A stretch of 64,000 bases of DNA, from NCBI GenBank assembly GCA_963813895.1, contig CAWFAS010000004.1:434001-498000 (forward strand), in the 5' to 3' direction. The DNA is from DASZWJ01 sp963813895 (GTDB taxonomy: Bacteria; Pseudomonadota; Gammaproteobacteria; JAURND01). Below, in pieces: positions 36,775-45,024 of the stretch. Under the pieces are notes generated by a model. That model worked only from the letters and a program-made list of their open reading frames with translations. It was not told the origin of the DNA and ran no database searches. Position numbers and translations under genes: made by a program. How positions within the stretch are numbered: position 1 is the stretch's first letter; every line of letters starts with the position of its first letter.

Positions 36775-36970
36775 CCGGGCCGCAACCATTAGGGGGCGTT
36801 GTTGAATAATTCTCTTCCTAACTATCTGAAACTCTATGATCCCCTCTCCCCCCGCGGGAGAGGGTTAGGGAGAGGGGGTTGGTGTGGCATTGATTAGTGA
36901 AAATTAAATAGTAAATGCTTATTATTACCCCTCTCCCTAGCAACTCCCGCGAAGGAAGAGGGGGCCGGGC
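36775..36970. repeat. Repeat cluster upstream of tsaD
   Basis: It contains a degenerate CCGGGCCGCAACCATTAGGG end, a GTTGTTGAATAATTC end at 36796, and family B hairpin arms (CCCCTCTCCCCCCGCGGGAG). The inverted partner end is not clear. The rest of the gap 36715-37033 shows nothing. Confidence 0.65.
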
Positions 36971-37033
36971 CAGCACACCACTTGACGAAGATCCTCCACA
37001 GCATTCAAGATGACAGCCAAAATTAACAAATTC

Positions 37034-37729
37034 CTACCGCCGCGGCCAAACATCCGGACGACGCTGCCAAATCACCGCCGCTGCGCAGACTAAAGTTTGC
37101 TCATACAGAGTGGGTGCGACCATTTGAGATTCCATATTCCAACACATAAGATCATAGGTTCCAGATTTCCTATTACCTTTGATCCTCCGCAATAGGATCT
37201 CGTTGCGAGCGGTTTGGACAATACACTCTTTCCCTATAAGCTGCCCAATAGCTTCGTCAATACGACGTATCCCAGCCACTAAATCCCCCTGTTGATAATA
37301 GGGCTCCATGCCATCATCATTTACGATCAGATCCATAACATTCGGATTTAAGTTCCTAAAAGTGAGTAACTCGTGCGTCATCGAACTGTCTGTCGCGGGA
37401 GCATTATAAAGTGGTGAAGTTTCCGAGATTTCTACTGCTTGCATATTGATCAGCTGCGGCGGCTGCCCCATGCCATGCAGAAGCCACTCTACAGTACAAA
37501 AAATACCCTCCTTTTGAAATACGGGCAGTAATCGCTTGGCTGCCCTAAGAGTTAAGCTCACTTTACCTGCTTCCCAGGATTGGAGTGTATAAGGACTAAT
37601 ACCATGTTTTTCCGAAAATGCCTTACGTGACAGCCTGATCATTTGGCGTAATACCTCTACTCTACCACCACATGCTTCCGTAGTTGACTGCCTATTACAT
37701 GGGATTCTAGCTGCCGCTTTTTTTCTCAT
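37034..37729 (-). CDS. LexA/cI-like repressor, possibly non-cleavable
   Basis: 231 residues. An N-terminal XRE helix-turn-helix (about 24-66: SRKAFSEKHGISPYTLQSWE) is followed by a linker and a C-terminal S24-type domain with DDGMEPYYQQGDLV (138-150) and LLRRIKG (180-185). In self-cleaving repressors the first motif is D/x-S-M-x-P. Here the serine is glycine, so autoproteolysis is doubtful even though a lysine is present. It looks like a prophage or mobile-element regulator. The ATG at 37729 was chosen because GGAGG lies seven bases before it. An ATG at 37768 has no such site. Confidence 0.8.
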   Translation of the reverse strand: MRKKAAARIPCNRQSTTEACGGRVEVLRQMIRLSRKAFSEKHGISPYTLQSWEAGKVSLTLRAAKRLLPVFQKEGIFCTVEWLLHGMGQPPQLINMQAVEISETSPLYNAPATDSSMTHELLTFRNLNPNVMDLIVNDDGMEPYYQQGDLVAGIRRIDEAIGQLIGKECIVQTARNEILLRRIKGNRKSGTYDLMCWNMESQMVAPTLYEQTLVCAAAVIWQRRPDVWPRR

Positions 37730-37924
37730 CTCGTAGCCTCCAGGCCTAATTAGAAAATAGAGAGGCAAATATTACTTTTTTTATTAATTTTAATCAATAT
37801 AGATGTCCTTTTTAACTGCTTTTGAATAACAAATGTCCAATATAAAATGGTCGGTTATCATGTAAGTAAGAATGAATCCGTGACGCGCGCGGCTCGGATT
37901 TTAGGGCGTGTTAAACGAATACTT

Positions 37925-38107
37925 AGGCTCTGTAAAACAATAACCTATCTTTTTAACATCCCATCTAAGACCCATCTTCGCAGGCGGGAGGGGATAGAAA
38001 AACACTTACATAGAACAACTATGCGCGCATTTTTCTACCCTCTCCCGTCTGCAAATCTGAGTCTCATCTGGGCGCTAAAAAGATAGGTTATTGTTTTACA
38101 GAGCCTT
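37925..38107. repeat. 183-bp palindrome (family F)
   Basis: The arms AGGCTCTGTAAAACAATAAC and complement are about 30 bases. The central hairpin around ACATAGAACAACTATGCGCG (37996-38036) is the same as in the family E palindrome at 30828-31014. It fills the gap between the repressor and the small LuxR-type gene. Confidence 0.9.
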
Positions 38108-38170
38108 ACGGCGAATTAGAAAGACAGGGAATTTAAAATTTATAAGGAGTTAAACAGAGAGTAAACAGTA

Positions 38171-38392
38171 TTATTTCGATCTAATTTTTGCTGATGTATA
38201 AATTTTTTGCCCCGCGTTCATCAAATAAAAATTCACTGTGTTCCGACTAAGACCCAAGTCTTGGCTGATTTTTTTGGGGGGTTTATTTTGGAGTAGTTCT
38301 AAAACACACTGGGCCTCGAGATCACTAAAATCCATCTTGCAATCTTTTTGCTCAATAATATCCTGTTTTTTGATCGCAGAAAATTCATCCAT
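38171..38392 (-). CDS. Small LuxR-type HTH protein
   Basis: 73 residues with a GerE/LuxR-like helix-turn-helix at about 23-62: FSDLEAQCVLELLQNKPPKK followed by ISQDLGLSRNTVNFYL. There is no receiver or ligand domain. It resembles the LuxR fragment at 8878-9111 in layout, and such one-domain regulators are common in Legionellales. It lies 43 bases downstream of an unknown 91-residue gene on the same strand, so the two may form an operon. Confidence 0.7.
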   Translation of the reverse strand: MDEFSAIKKQDIIEQKDCKMDFSDLEAQCVLELLQNKPPKKISQDLGLSRNTVNFYLMNAGQKIYTSAKIRSK

Positions 38393-38435
38393 CTGTAACT
38401 TCCTTTTAAGGTTTAGTACTTGAGATGGTCAGAAA

Positions 38436-38711
38436 TTAGGCCGCAACCATTATGACTTGGGAAATGGAGGTTTTTCGTCTGCTATAACGTTTAAATGCTT
38501 TCTCAATGACATCAATCTCTTCTTGAGTAGGAAATTTATTCCCAAATTGCTCAAAAATCTGCAGTGCCATACAGGTAAGATAAAGGGACAAGCTCATATC
38601 TTCAGGTTTTGGTTCTTTTTTTACCGCACTTAAATAGAACTGTAATAGCTGATCCTCAGTTGAACAGCTGTTATTAGCTATTAAGTTGTTTTTAAAATGA
38701 TATTTTTTCAT
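38436..38711 (-). CDS. Hypothetical protein, 91 residues
   Basis: Not recognised. It is soluble and mostly helical, with LQFYLSAVKKEPKPEDMSLS and a basic end KAFKRYSRRKTSISQ. There is no signal or membrane segment. It reads towards the small LuxR-type gene, so it may be part of the same regulatory unit. The start ATG has GGAG upstream (ggagatag), a reasonable ribosome binding site. Confidence 0.55.
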   Translation of the reverse strand: MKKYHFKNNLIANNSCSTEDQLLQFYLSAVKKEPKPEDMSLSLYLTCMALQIFEQFGNKFPTQEEIDVIEKAFKRYSRRKTSISQVIMVAA

Positions 38712-39050
38712 ATTTACTATCTCCGCTAAACTATACGAATAATTTTATTATTCACTGGTGTTCCTGACTTTTATTCCGAATTTTGGATTGATTCAGCGAT
38801 ATATAAAGCCTTAAGAGAACAGAGAGGCAACGAGCCTATTACAACAAGTTAGCGAGGTATGCGAAACAGTATTGAAAAGGGCAATTTTATTGCGCATTAT
38901 TTCCATGCAATAATGTTGCCCCATAAATGTCTGGGCTTTATTAAATTTGGAAGGTTGTTTGTTTGCATCTGTCTTTACGATGAAATACCAAAAAGTAGTT
39001 GACTTAAGTATATACCCGATACACTTAGGATTTCTGGTATATTAACTCCC
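38712..39050. other. Intergenic with one short repeat
   Basis: No gene is seen. A short ATACCCGATACACTTAGGAT unit with a TCTGGTAT end is at 39012-39040, directly after the toxin gene stop side. Confidence 0.5.
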
Positions 39051-39467
39051 TCAGATAGCCATCACAGACAGGTATCCTCTTTTCGCATAATCTAAGATTT
39101 TTCTGTCCGAGGTTAATAAGGTTAGCTGGTGAATCCGTGCCGTAGCGACGATAAGACGATCAGCCGGATCACCATGAAAACCATCGGGCAATTGTGAGCT
39201 CTCTACCGCGATTTCCGGGGTGAGTGATTTTAACTCAATACCTGGCAATGCCAAGGCTTCTTGCACCCAAGCCAGCAGTGGTTTTTCTAATTGAATCCGC
39301 CCTTTCTGCACCAACATAGCCGTTTCCCAGACTGAAATGGCGGCAATACCCACCACGCTTTCTCGTGTTGCTTGATTAATTATTTCTTGCTGCGCACTAT
39401 TTAACTCTGGACTTCCCCCCATCAACCAAATCCAGACATGCGTATCTAACAATAACCCTCTCATCAT
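39051..39467 (-). CDS. PIN-domain toxin (VapC-like)
   Basis: 138 residues, a probable ribonuclease toxin. The four acidic metal ligands of the PIN fold are visible: D8 (LLLDTHV), E48 (ISVWE), D100/D103 (HGDPADR) and D122 (TSDRKI). It follows the antitoxin with an ATGA overlap, the usual coupling of type II pairs. An ATG four codons upstream also exists, but the overlap start fits the family (MRGLLLDTHVWIW). The antitoxin is Phd/YefM-like rather than AbrB-like. The gene is intact. Confidence 0.88.
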   Translation of the reverse strand: MMRGLLLDTHVWIWLMGGSPELNSAQQEIINQATRESVVGIAAISVWETAMLVQKGRIQLEKPLLAWVQEALALPGIELKSLTPEIAVESSQLPDGFHGDPADRLIVATARIHQLTLLTSDRKILDYAKRGYLSVMAI

Positions 39468-39691
39468 TCTGCATCCCATTTTTCATCTATTGGCGCGGTA
39501 ATATCTTCTATAATTTTTACAGTTCCTCTTAAAGCACCGTACAAACTAACCGGTCGTTCGTCTATGGGAACCAATTTAGCAATAGGGGCGCCATGCTTGG
39601 TTATTATTAATGTTAAATGCTTTTCATACACGTCATCCATTAATTGCAAGCATTGCGCTTTGAATTGCCCGGCAGCGATAGTTTTTTCCAT
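39464..39691 (-). CDS. Phd/YefM-like antitoxin
   Basis: 75 residues. The N-terminal EKTIAAGQFKAQCLQLMDDV and then LTLIITKHGAPIAKLVPIDE fit the Phd/YefM DNA-binding fold. The C-terminal 25 residues are acidic and would wrap the PIN toxin. ATG 39691 was chosen because GGAG lies seven bases upstream. The upstream ATG at 39718 lacks one. Such antitoxins repress their own operon. The last codons overlap the toxin start. Confidence 0.85.
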   Translation of the reverse strand: MEKTIAAGQFKAQCLQLMDDVYEKHLTLIITKHGAPIAKLVPIDERPVSLYGALRGTVKIIEDITAPIDEKWDAE

Positions 39692-39872
39692 TAGAATCTC
39701 CGAAGTAACTATGGTCATATGTCTATGGTCATAATTATAATTGAGTATTATTAATTAATCAAAAGAGAGGGCGGGAGGGGAGAAAGCCGCACCACTCTGA
39801 TGGCGATCCTTCGGTGCGCTCAGGGTGACAGCAGGCATTAAACACTATCCCTAAATCTATTTAAAGAACTTA

Positions 39873-41780
39873 TCAGTTATCTAAGAGTAACTGCGACTGA
39901 CCTTCGTCGTATGTGGCTTTATCCTCAACAGGTTTTGATTCAACCTTGTTTAATCCGGAATTATCATCTTTTTTCGGAGGAGCTGCAGCATAATTAAAAT
40001 TAGGAGAACTACTTTGAGACTTTATTCCCTTACTTTCGCTATTAGGCCGAGGAGAGACAGGTTTTGATTCAAGGTGTCCACCTGTACTTTCTGTAGTTAA
40101 TTTAGATGAAAAACAGCTAGTAAACCTGTCCCAAAAACTACGTGTAGGGACAACCGGAGTAGGTGAGCTTTTGGAATTAAGTGGCACAACGCTTCCTGTT
40201 TTTGTATTTTCGAATACTCGCACCACTCCCCCTGATGGAGTTTGAGCCAATATTGATTTTTTTATTGGGATATTAGACTTATTAAAAGCGCGTTCGATAG
40301 AAACATTAGCTCTTGCATCAAAAGGATAACTTCTTGGAAAACCATTTTGACCAGTTAAAATCTTAGCGCCTTGTTTAACTTTACGTGCTTTATTCTCAGA
40401 TTGATACTTGTTGTCTACAGCGCCCACCAAGCTGCCATCTGAATTTTTTATTCTTTTTACTTCAGTATCTTGATACTTGCTTTTATGAATAATAACAGCC
40501 TCACCCTTTTCACTTACACTTACTTTACGGAAAGCTAGCTGTTTTTTTTCCTCTTTTAAAATGGGTTTAGACTTTTCAGCCTCAGTCGGGCGAAGGTTTG
40601 TGACAGATTTAGGCCTTACTTTTTCAGCCACCCACCACCAAAAACGGGTAAAGAGACTGACACCGGCTAAACTAGGCTTTAGCAGATTTGATGTTTCCGC
40701 AACGCTGTTGGCCTTATGCGTTGTGCTTGTTGCGGGCTTTTTAATTTTTGTGGGACTGGGTGGAGGGGTTGGGGTTGGGGTTGGGGTTGGGGTTGGGGTT
40801 AGGGTTGGAGTAGTTGGGATTGAAGCTATGGAGGATTGTTTGGAATCATCGATGGATTCTGGAATATCGCTACCAGAAAAAGAACGCGTTGGACTTCGAG
40901 GGACTATCGCCTGCTGTTGTCCATTTTGAATTGATTCAACCTCATTAGTTGGTGGTAAATTTTGCTTAACTTCTAGGTTGTTAAAATCGGTCGATTTCTC
41001 TAAAACAGCAGATTTTTTGACATTTGCTGGCAACCAAGCCTTTGTAATTGCCTGAACTATCTTTCTATATTTTTCATCTTCTGGCTGGATATCCGCAGGC
41101 TTCAACGTAAGAGCCAGCATAAGGCCTCTTAAAATAATCACAGTGTAGGCATATGGAATATCAAGATTTTGAGATTCTACATATTTGCTCTGATAGGGTT
41201 GGAGTTGCTTTGCTAATTTATAGCGTTCATATAGCCCTGCTATTATGTTTTTCTGTGTTTTTATATCTGCAAGCTGATCTAATAATTTTGCGCGCTCTGA
41301 AGCCAAATGCTTATTGGTATATTCGACACGCAATTCATTTTTTTTAGTAATTTCCAACAAATGTTGGATGAAATTTTCAACGGAATAATTAGCTTTTTCC
41401 AATTTATCTTTTAACTCTAAATCATTTATCAAAAAATAAAAGGTAAGGGCGACATCATCAATAGTGCAATCAGTCTCATCATCAGGATGGTTAGGATCAT
41501 AAAATGCTGCTTGCATAGCATTTGCAATATCCATAAATAATTTACTGGCTAAATCTGATAGCGCGCTTCCAAATTTAATACGCCTGTCAGAAGCTCCTTG
41601 TCCGTCTTTTACGATTTGATCCACTAGCTGTTCTGAAAGTGCATTAAAATCTTTTTCTTTGTAACCACGCTCAAGCTTTGCTTCTAAAATTTGTTGTTGC
41701 TCTGCATAAAGATTTGTACAAGTTTGTGTTTCTTCTTTTATCATCTCATCGATCAATAATTCAAAACGCGAGCGAGACAT
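39873..41780 (-). CDS. Coiled-coil, Thr-Pro-rich effector candidate
   Basis: 635 residues, not recognised. Residues 1-250 are helical and charged (MSRSRFELLIDEMIKEETQT), probably coiled coil. Residues 260-350 are Ser/Thr/Pro-rich with a TP dipeptide run at 323-340. Next comes a Trp/Arg-rich stretch (FTRFWWWVAEKVRPK), then Lys-rich sequence, a second similar FWDRFTSCFSSKL stretch, and a Ser/Pro tail. There is no signal peptide. Composition resembles effector proteins of Legionellales. The TP run is encoded by six GGGGTT units on the plus strand (40765-40800). No close neighbour on the same strand. Confidence 0.65.
   Translation of the reverse strand: MSRSRFELLIDEMIKEETQTCTNLYAEQQQILEAKLERGYKEKDFNALSEQLVDQIVKDGQGASDRRIKFGSALSDLASKLFMDIANAMQAAFYDPNHPDDETDCTIDDVALTFYFLINDLELKDKLEKANYSVENFIQHLLEITKKNELRVEYTNKHLASERAKLLDQLADIKTQKNIIAGLYERYKLAKQLQPYQSKYVESQNLDIPYAYTVIILRGLMLALTLKPADIQPEDEKYRKIVQAITKAWLPANVKKSAVLEKSTDFNNLEVKQNLPPTNEVESIQNGQQQAIVPRSPTRSFSGSDIPESIDDSKQSSIASIPTTPTLTPTPTPTPTPTPPPSPTKIKKPATSTTHKANSVAETSNLLKPSLAGVSLFTRFWWWVAEKVRPKSVTNLRPTEAEKSKPILKEEKKQLAFRKVSVSEKGEAVIIHKSKYQDTEVKRIKNSDGSLVGAVDNKYQSENKARKVKQGAKILTGQNGFPRSYPFDARANVSIERAFNKSNIPIKKSILAQTPSGGVVRVFENTKTGSVVPLNSKSSPTPVVPTRSFWDRFTSCFSSKLTTESTGGHLESKPVSPRPNSESKGIKSQSSSPNFNYAAAPPKKDDNSGLNKVESKPVEDKATYDEGQSQLLLDN
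40765..40808 (+). repeat. Six tandem GGGGTT units (Thr-Pro coding)
   Basis: Six exact GGGGTT hexamers followed by AGGGTT. On the minus strand they encode Thr-Pro repeats in the effector candidate. The sequence could form a G-quadruplex on the non-coding strand and is prone to copy-number change. Confidence 0.9.
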
Positions 41781-42220
41781 CAGCTAAACTCCTAAAGTTA
41801 CAAATATAAAATGTCAACTTGGCCCAAAATACGTGCTAAATACAGCTAATTCTGTGGTTTGGAATCAAAAAGGGTTTGAAATTTACAAAGACTTAAAGGA
41901 CACTAGCAGCCTAATATTAAGAAAATATTAAGAAATATATCTTTCCTTTGAGACGCGAAAGGTAATAAGCTAAAGACTATCTTGTTGCATGACCGATCGG
42001 CGGTGATTGGACAATTGAGAAAATCGAAAAATGCTACCGAGCTGCGATCGCGAGAAGAGTGTATGAGAGCAATATAAACGCTCCCTGACGGTCGCGGCTC
42101 GGTAGCATTTTTTACACCCTCCCGTCTCAACAAACTTTATCTTCTTTAATTAATAATTTTTTAGAAAAATTTCCTAAAAATATTTATAAATAAAGTAACT
42201 AATCAACACTATAACTGGGA
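41781..42220. repeat. Intergenic with a long hairpin at 42028-42112
   Basis: The arms AAAATGCTACCGAGCTGCGA and CGGTCGCGGCTCGGTAGCAT pair imperfectly across about 45 bases. The right arm carries the CTCCCTGACGGTCGCGGCTC motif. It could serve as a terminator. Nothing else is seen. Confidence 0.6.
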
Positions 42221-42388
42221 AGCCAATAGAGACCGCCCCCATCCTAACCTTCCCCGCAAGCGGGGGAAGGAACTGTTGGGCAGAAAACTAAAAGTCCGCA
42301 CCTTACAATCCCTTCCCCCGCCTGCGGGGGAAGGTTAGGATGGGGGCAGTCTCTATTGGCTCTTTGGTTAATATGCTAAATAGTTATT
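42221..42388. repeat. Family A palindrome, AGCCAATAGAGACC arms
   Basis: Inverted arms AGCCAATAGAGACCGCCCCC and complement. The right flank continues CTCTTTGGTTAATATGCTAA, as in the copy at 47514-47707. The left flank is decayed. Confidence 0.9.
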
Positions 42389-42724
42389 AAATAAATTTCC
42401 TTGAGCCTCAAAATTATTCTTATTTATTAATTATTTTTAAATTTGTCTTTTTAAATTTATTTGCACAAACTCTTCCGCTTTCCCCATCCTTCACTCACCT
42501 TAAAGATAGAGAAATGTGTTACAATTATAAGGATAAATGCTTGTTGCTAGACCTATCCTATTGAGCGTCCTATTTAAACTCGAAGGCCACAACAAGTTTC
42601 ATAGGAGTATTAATAACAGGATAGGGAGATATGCATAACGGGTTGAAAAATCGCACTTGATTGCTCTTTCAATATGAAATTTCTTTGCATATCTCAATCG
42701 AAAAATGCAAAAGAGTGACAAGTT
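42389..42724. other. Upstream region of the methyltransferase gene
   Basis: AT-rich. Ten-base inverted pairs GAGATATGCA/TGCATATCTC (about 42625 and 42690) and CCTATCCTATT/AACAGGATAGG lie within 120 bases of the start. They could be operator-like or RNA-folding elements. No gene is seen. Confidence 0.35.
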
Positions 42725-43450
42725 ATGATATCTGTGGCAGAGCAAAGTGTAGGTAGTTATTTTCGTCCAACAACCCTAAAAAAGGGAACAAATCATAAAA
42801 ATAATGCTTTTTATCAATCACTAAAAGCTTCCGGACTTCAGAAATTAGCTAAGACGGGAGGGCTAGACACAAATTGTGATTTAAAATTATTAGCGCCTTA
42901 TTTCTCGCAAGGTAAATCTATTTTAGAAGTTGGCGCAGGTTATGGAAGAGTCATAGATTATTTATTAACATATAATTTTTCAAAAAATATTACAGGAATT
43001 GAGCGATGCAGTGGAATGCACAACTATCTAAAGACGCGTTATAAAAGTAATAATAATATAAACTTATTACAGTGCGATTTATTTAACCTTAGCCAAACCA
43101 TAACCTACAAGAAATTTGACGTTATATTATGGTTATGGGGTGGAATTTACGATTTTTCTCCCTTAGAACAACAAAGAGCAGTAGAAATTCTATCAAAACT
43201 TCTTAATAAAAATGGCACACTAATTTTAGACACCCTTACTGAAGGAACAACTCCACTTGGCGCTAAAAGAAGCGGGAAAATAACCGATGGGGAATACCTT
43301 CTTAAAAGCAATAATGCAACAATACGCGTGTATGGCCCATCTATGCTAGAAATAAGACAATATGCTTTTTTATCGGGACTTTCTAACGTTCAACATATTA
43401 ATTTCTATACTGACACTAAAAGGGAAAGGGCTCTACATGTGCTTAGTTAA
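42725..43450 (+). CDS. Class I SAM-dependent methyltransferase
   Basis: 241 residues with a Rossmann methyltransferase core. Motif I is ILEVGAGYG (66-74), then GIERCSGMH for the ribose-binding acid, motif IV near FDVILWLWGGIYDF, and a later GTLILDTLTEG. The substrate is unknown; the acceptor-binding part (SGKITDGEYLLKSNNATIRV) is not diagnostic. The stop overlaps by four bases the stop of the unknown gene on the opposite strand. No operon partner. Composition is AT-rich like other accessory genes. Confidence 0.85.
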   Translation: MISVAEQSVGSYFRPTTLKKGTNHKNNAFYQSLKASGLQKLAKTGGLDTNCDLKLLAPYFSQGKSILEVGAGYGRVIDYLLTYNFSKNITGIERCSGMHNYLKTRYKSNNNINLLQCDLFNLSQTITYKKFDVILWLWGGIYDFSPLEQQRAVEILSKLLNKNGTLILDTLTEGTTPLGAKRSGKITDGEYLLKSNNATIRVYGPSMLEIRQYAFLSGLSNVQHINFYTDTKRERALHVLS

Positions 43451-44778
43451 TGTCCAACTCGAATACATCCTTTAACAAAAGAGCACATGTCAGGAAATTC
43501 TTTATGAACTATGCCGTCAACAGTACTCAGCAAGTGCTTATCTTCTAAAGGCATTTCACCGCTATTTCTTATACCCATGTGTAATTCAACATTATTATGA
43601 AAGTAATCGAATTTTGCCAATTGAAAAACATCATAATAAGGGGTACCACCAATATTAAATCTATCGGAAATAAATTCTTGCTGATAACGCATTAACAGTG
43701 ACCTAATTTCATGAAGATCAGATACATAACTGCTTCTGGACCGTGAATGCGGAGTAAATCCAGGAGCGGTCGGAAATTGTAAAGAATAATAAAGGGGGTT
43801 TCCCTGAGGATTATACATATCAAATATTTCTGGATGCATAATAATTGGCGGATAATTCCTAATCTCATACTCGTTCGTATAAACATACTGCAAACCTGCT
43901 ATTGGCGCGGATAAATTGTCCCGCGCCGGGACAAAAGCTGGCTGAGCTCCAACAGCTACATTTATGAGGTACCTCACAGTATCAACAATATATGCACTTG
44001 GTTTACCTTGGTATTCATTCAATATAATTGAGAACACTAAATTCCATAGGGGTTGGTTACGTAAAAATTCACCGTTAACCCAAATAGAGCGATCGAAATA
44101 ATGATAAAATTCCCTCCAATCCGGGTCACTCAAATGATCAAACCATCGTTTTGAAAAAAATAAAATTTCTGCATTCCATGATTGAGTAAATCGGGGATGA
44201 TTAGCAATCTGTCGAAAAATTTCCCAATGCGTCATTAATGATTTAGGTGTATTCACTGATAAATCAAATAGTTTTCTTAGTTTGAAGTGTTTTTTTTCTT
44301 CGGAAATTTTTGGCAGCATAAATATTGAACGAGCCCCTGCTGTCAAGTCCCAAATAAAAATTGGTTGATGTGTTTTTCCAGGATTTAACATTCGCCAAGC
44401 TCCAAATACCTGACCCGGGTAAATCAAACCTTGAAAAGGTACAGTTCGTTCTTCAAGAGGTAAAAAAAGTTCAAAGGTATTGTGCAATACACACGCAACC
44501 GGATTAGAATTCCCATTATAATCCAAACCCTCGCGTACTTTGGAATCTATGGACGGATCCGTCAGAGGCACAATATCTCCCTTTGCATTGGGCAACATCA
44601 ATAAAGCCCGCCTCAACAACAAACTTCCATAGGGATATGTAGTTTTAGCTAACCAATATTCTTTACCAGGATTTAATCGATCAATAATCCTAGCAAATTC
44701 AGGATTAACTTTAGCCACCTGTTCCCTGACCTGGTCCCAAGTTTGAATTTCCAACTTTCCTTTAAAAGCTAAGCTCAT
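43447..44778 (-). CDS. Unknown protein with TWDQV...NPEF N-terminal module
   Basis: About 443 residues. It begins SLAFKGKLEIQTWDQVREQV, followed by AKVNPEFARIIDRLNPGKEY. A similar opening starts the broken gene at 7234, suggesting a shared module. The body has many aromatic residues and prolines (EIRNYPPIIMHPEIFDMYNP), with no signal peptide or clear membrane helix. The family name is not known to me. The ATG at 44778 is preferred to 44829, which would start inside a palindromic repeat arm; the upstream context is GGATACGATC. The gene runs tail-to-tail into the methyltransferase. Confidence 0.6.
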   Translation of the reverse strand: MSLAFKGKLEIQTWDQVREQVAKVNPEFARIIDRLNPGKEYWLAKTTYPYGSLLLRRALLMLPNAKGDIVPLTDPSIDSKVREGLDYNGNSNPVACVLHNTFELFLPLEERTVPFQGLIYPGQVFGAWRMLNPGKTHQPIFIWDLTAGARSIFMLPKISEEKKHFKLRKLFDLSVNTPKSLMTHWEIFRQIANHPRFTQSWNAEILFFSKRWFDHLSDPDWREFYHYFDRSIWVNGEFLRNQPLWNLVFSIILNEYQGKPSAYIVDTVRYLINVAVGAQPAFVPARDNLSAPIAGLQYVYTNEYEIRNYPPIIMHPEIFDMYNPQGNPLYYSLQFPTAPGFTPHSRSRSSYVSDLHEIRSLLMRYQQEFISDRFNIGGTPYYDVFQLAKFDYFHNNVELHMGIRNSGEMPLEDKHLLSTVDGIVHKEFPDMCSFVKGCIRVGH

Positions 44779-44813
44779 GATCGTATCCAAATTAATTATA
44801 AAGAAATTTCCCT

Positions 44814-44982
44814 TAGGGCCTGTCGTCACAGCTCCCCGTTACGTCGTCCCGCGGCTTGTCCGCGGGATCCAGGGGGCTTGGCAAATGATTTCCTTGCGCT
44901 CTCAGCAAGTTTTAGGCTCTTTCTGGATCCCGCGGACAAGCCGCGGGACGACGTAACGGGGAGCTGTGACGACAGGCCCTAA
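44814..44982. repeat. Family C palindrome, copy 2
   Basis: 169 bp. Inverted ends TTAGGGCCTGTCGTCACAGC and complement, inner arms CGTCGTCCCGCGGCTTGTCC, centre with AAATGATTTCCTTGCGCTCT. It separates the unknown gene from the POT transporter. Confidence 0.9.
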
Positions 44983-45024
44983 TACCCTTGTACTGAGCAC
45001 CAAAAAAGTCCGGTCAAATCTATT

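Noticed and set aside
40561..40929. Val/Gly-rich plus-strand frame over the GGGGTT tract
   Set aside because: It is an antisense shadow of the Thr-Pro repeat in the effector candidate at 39873-41780.
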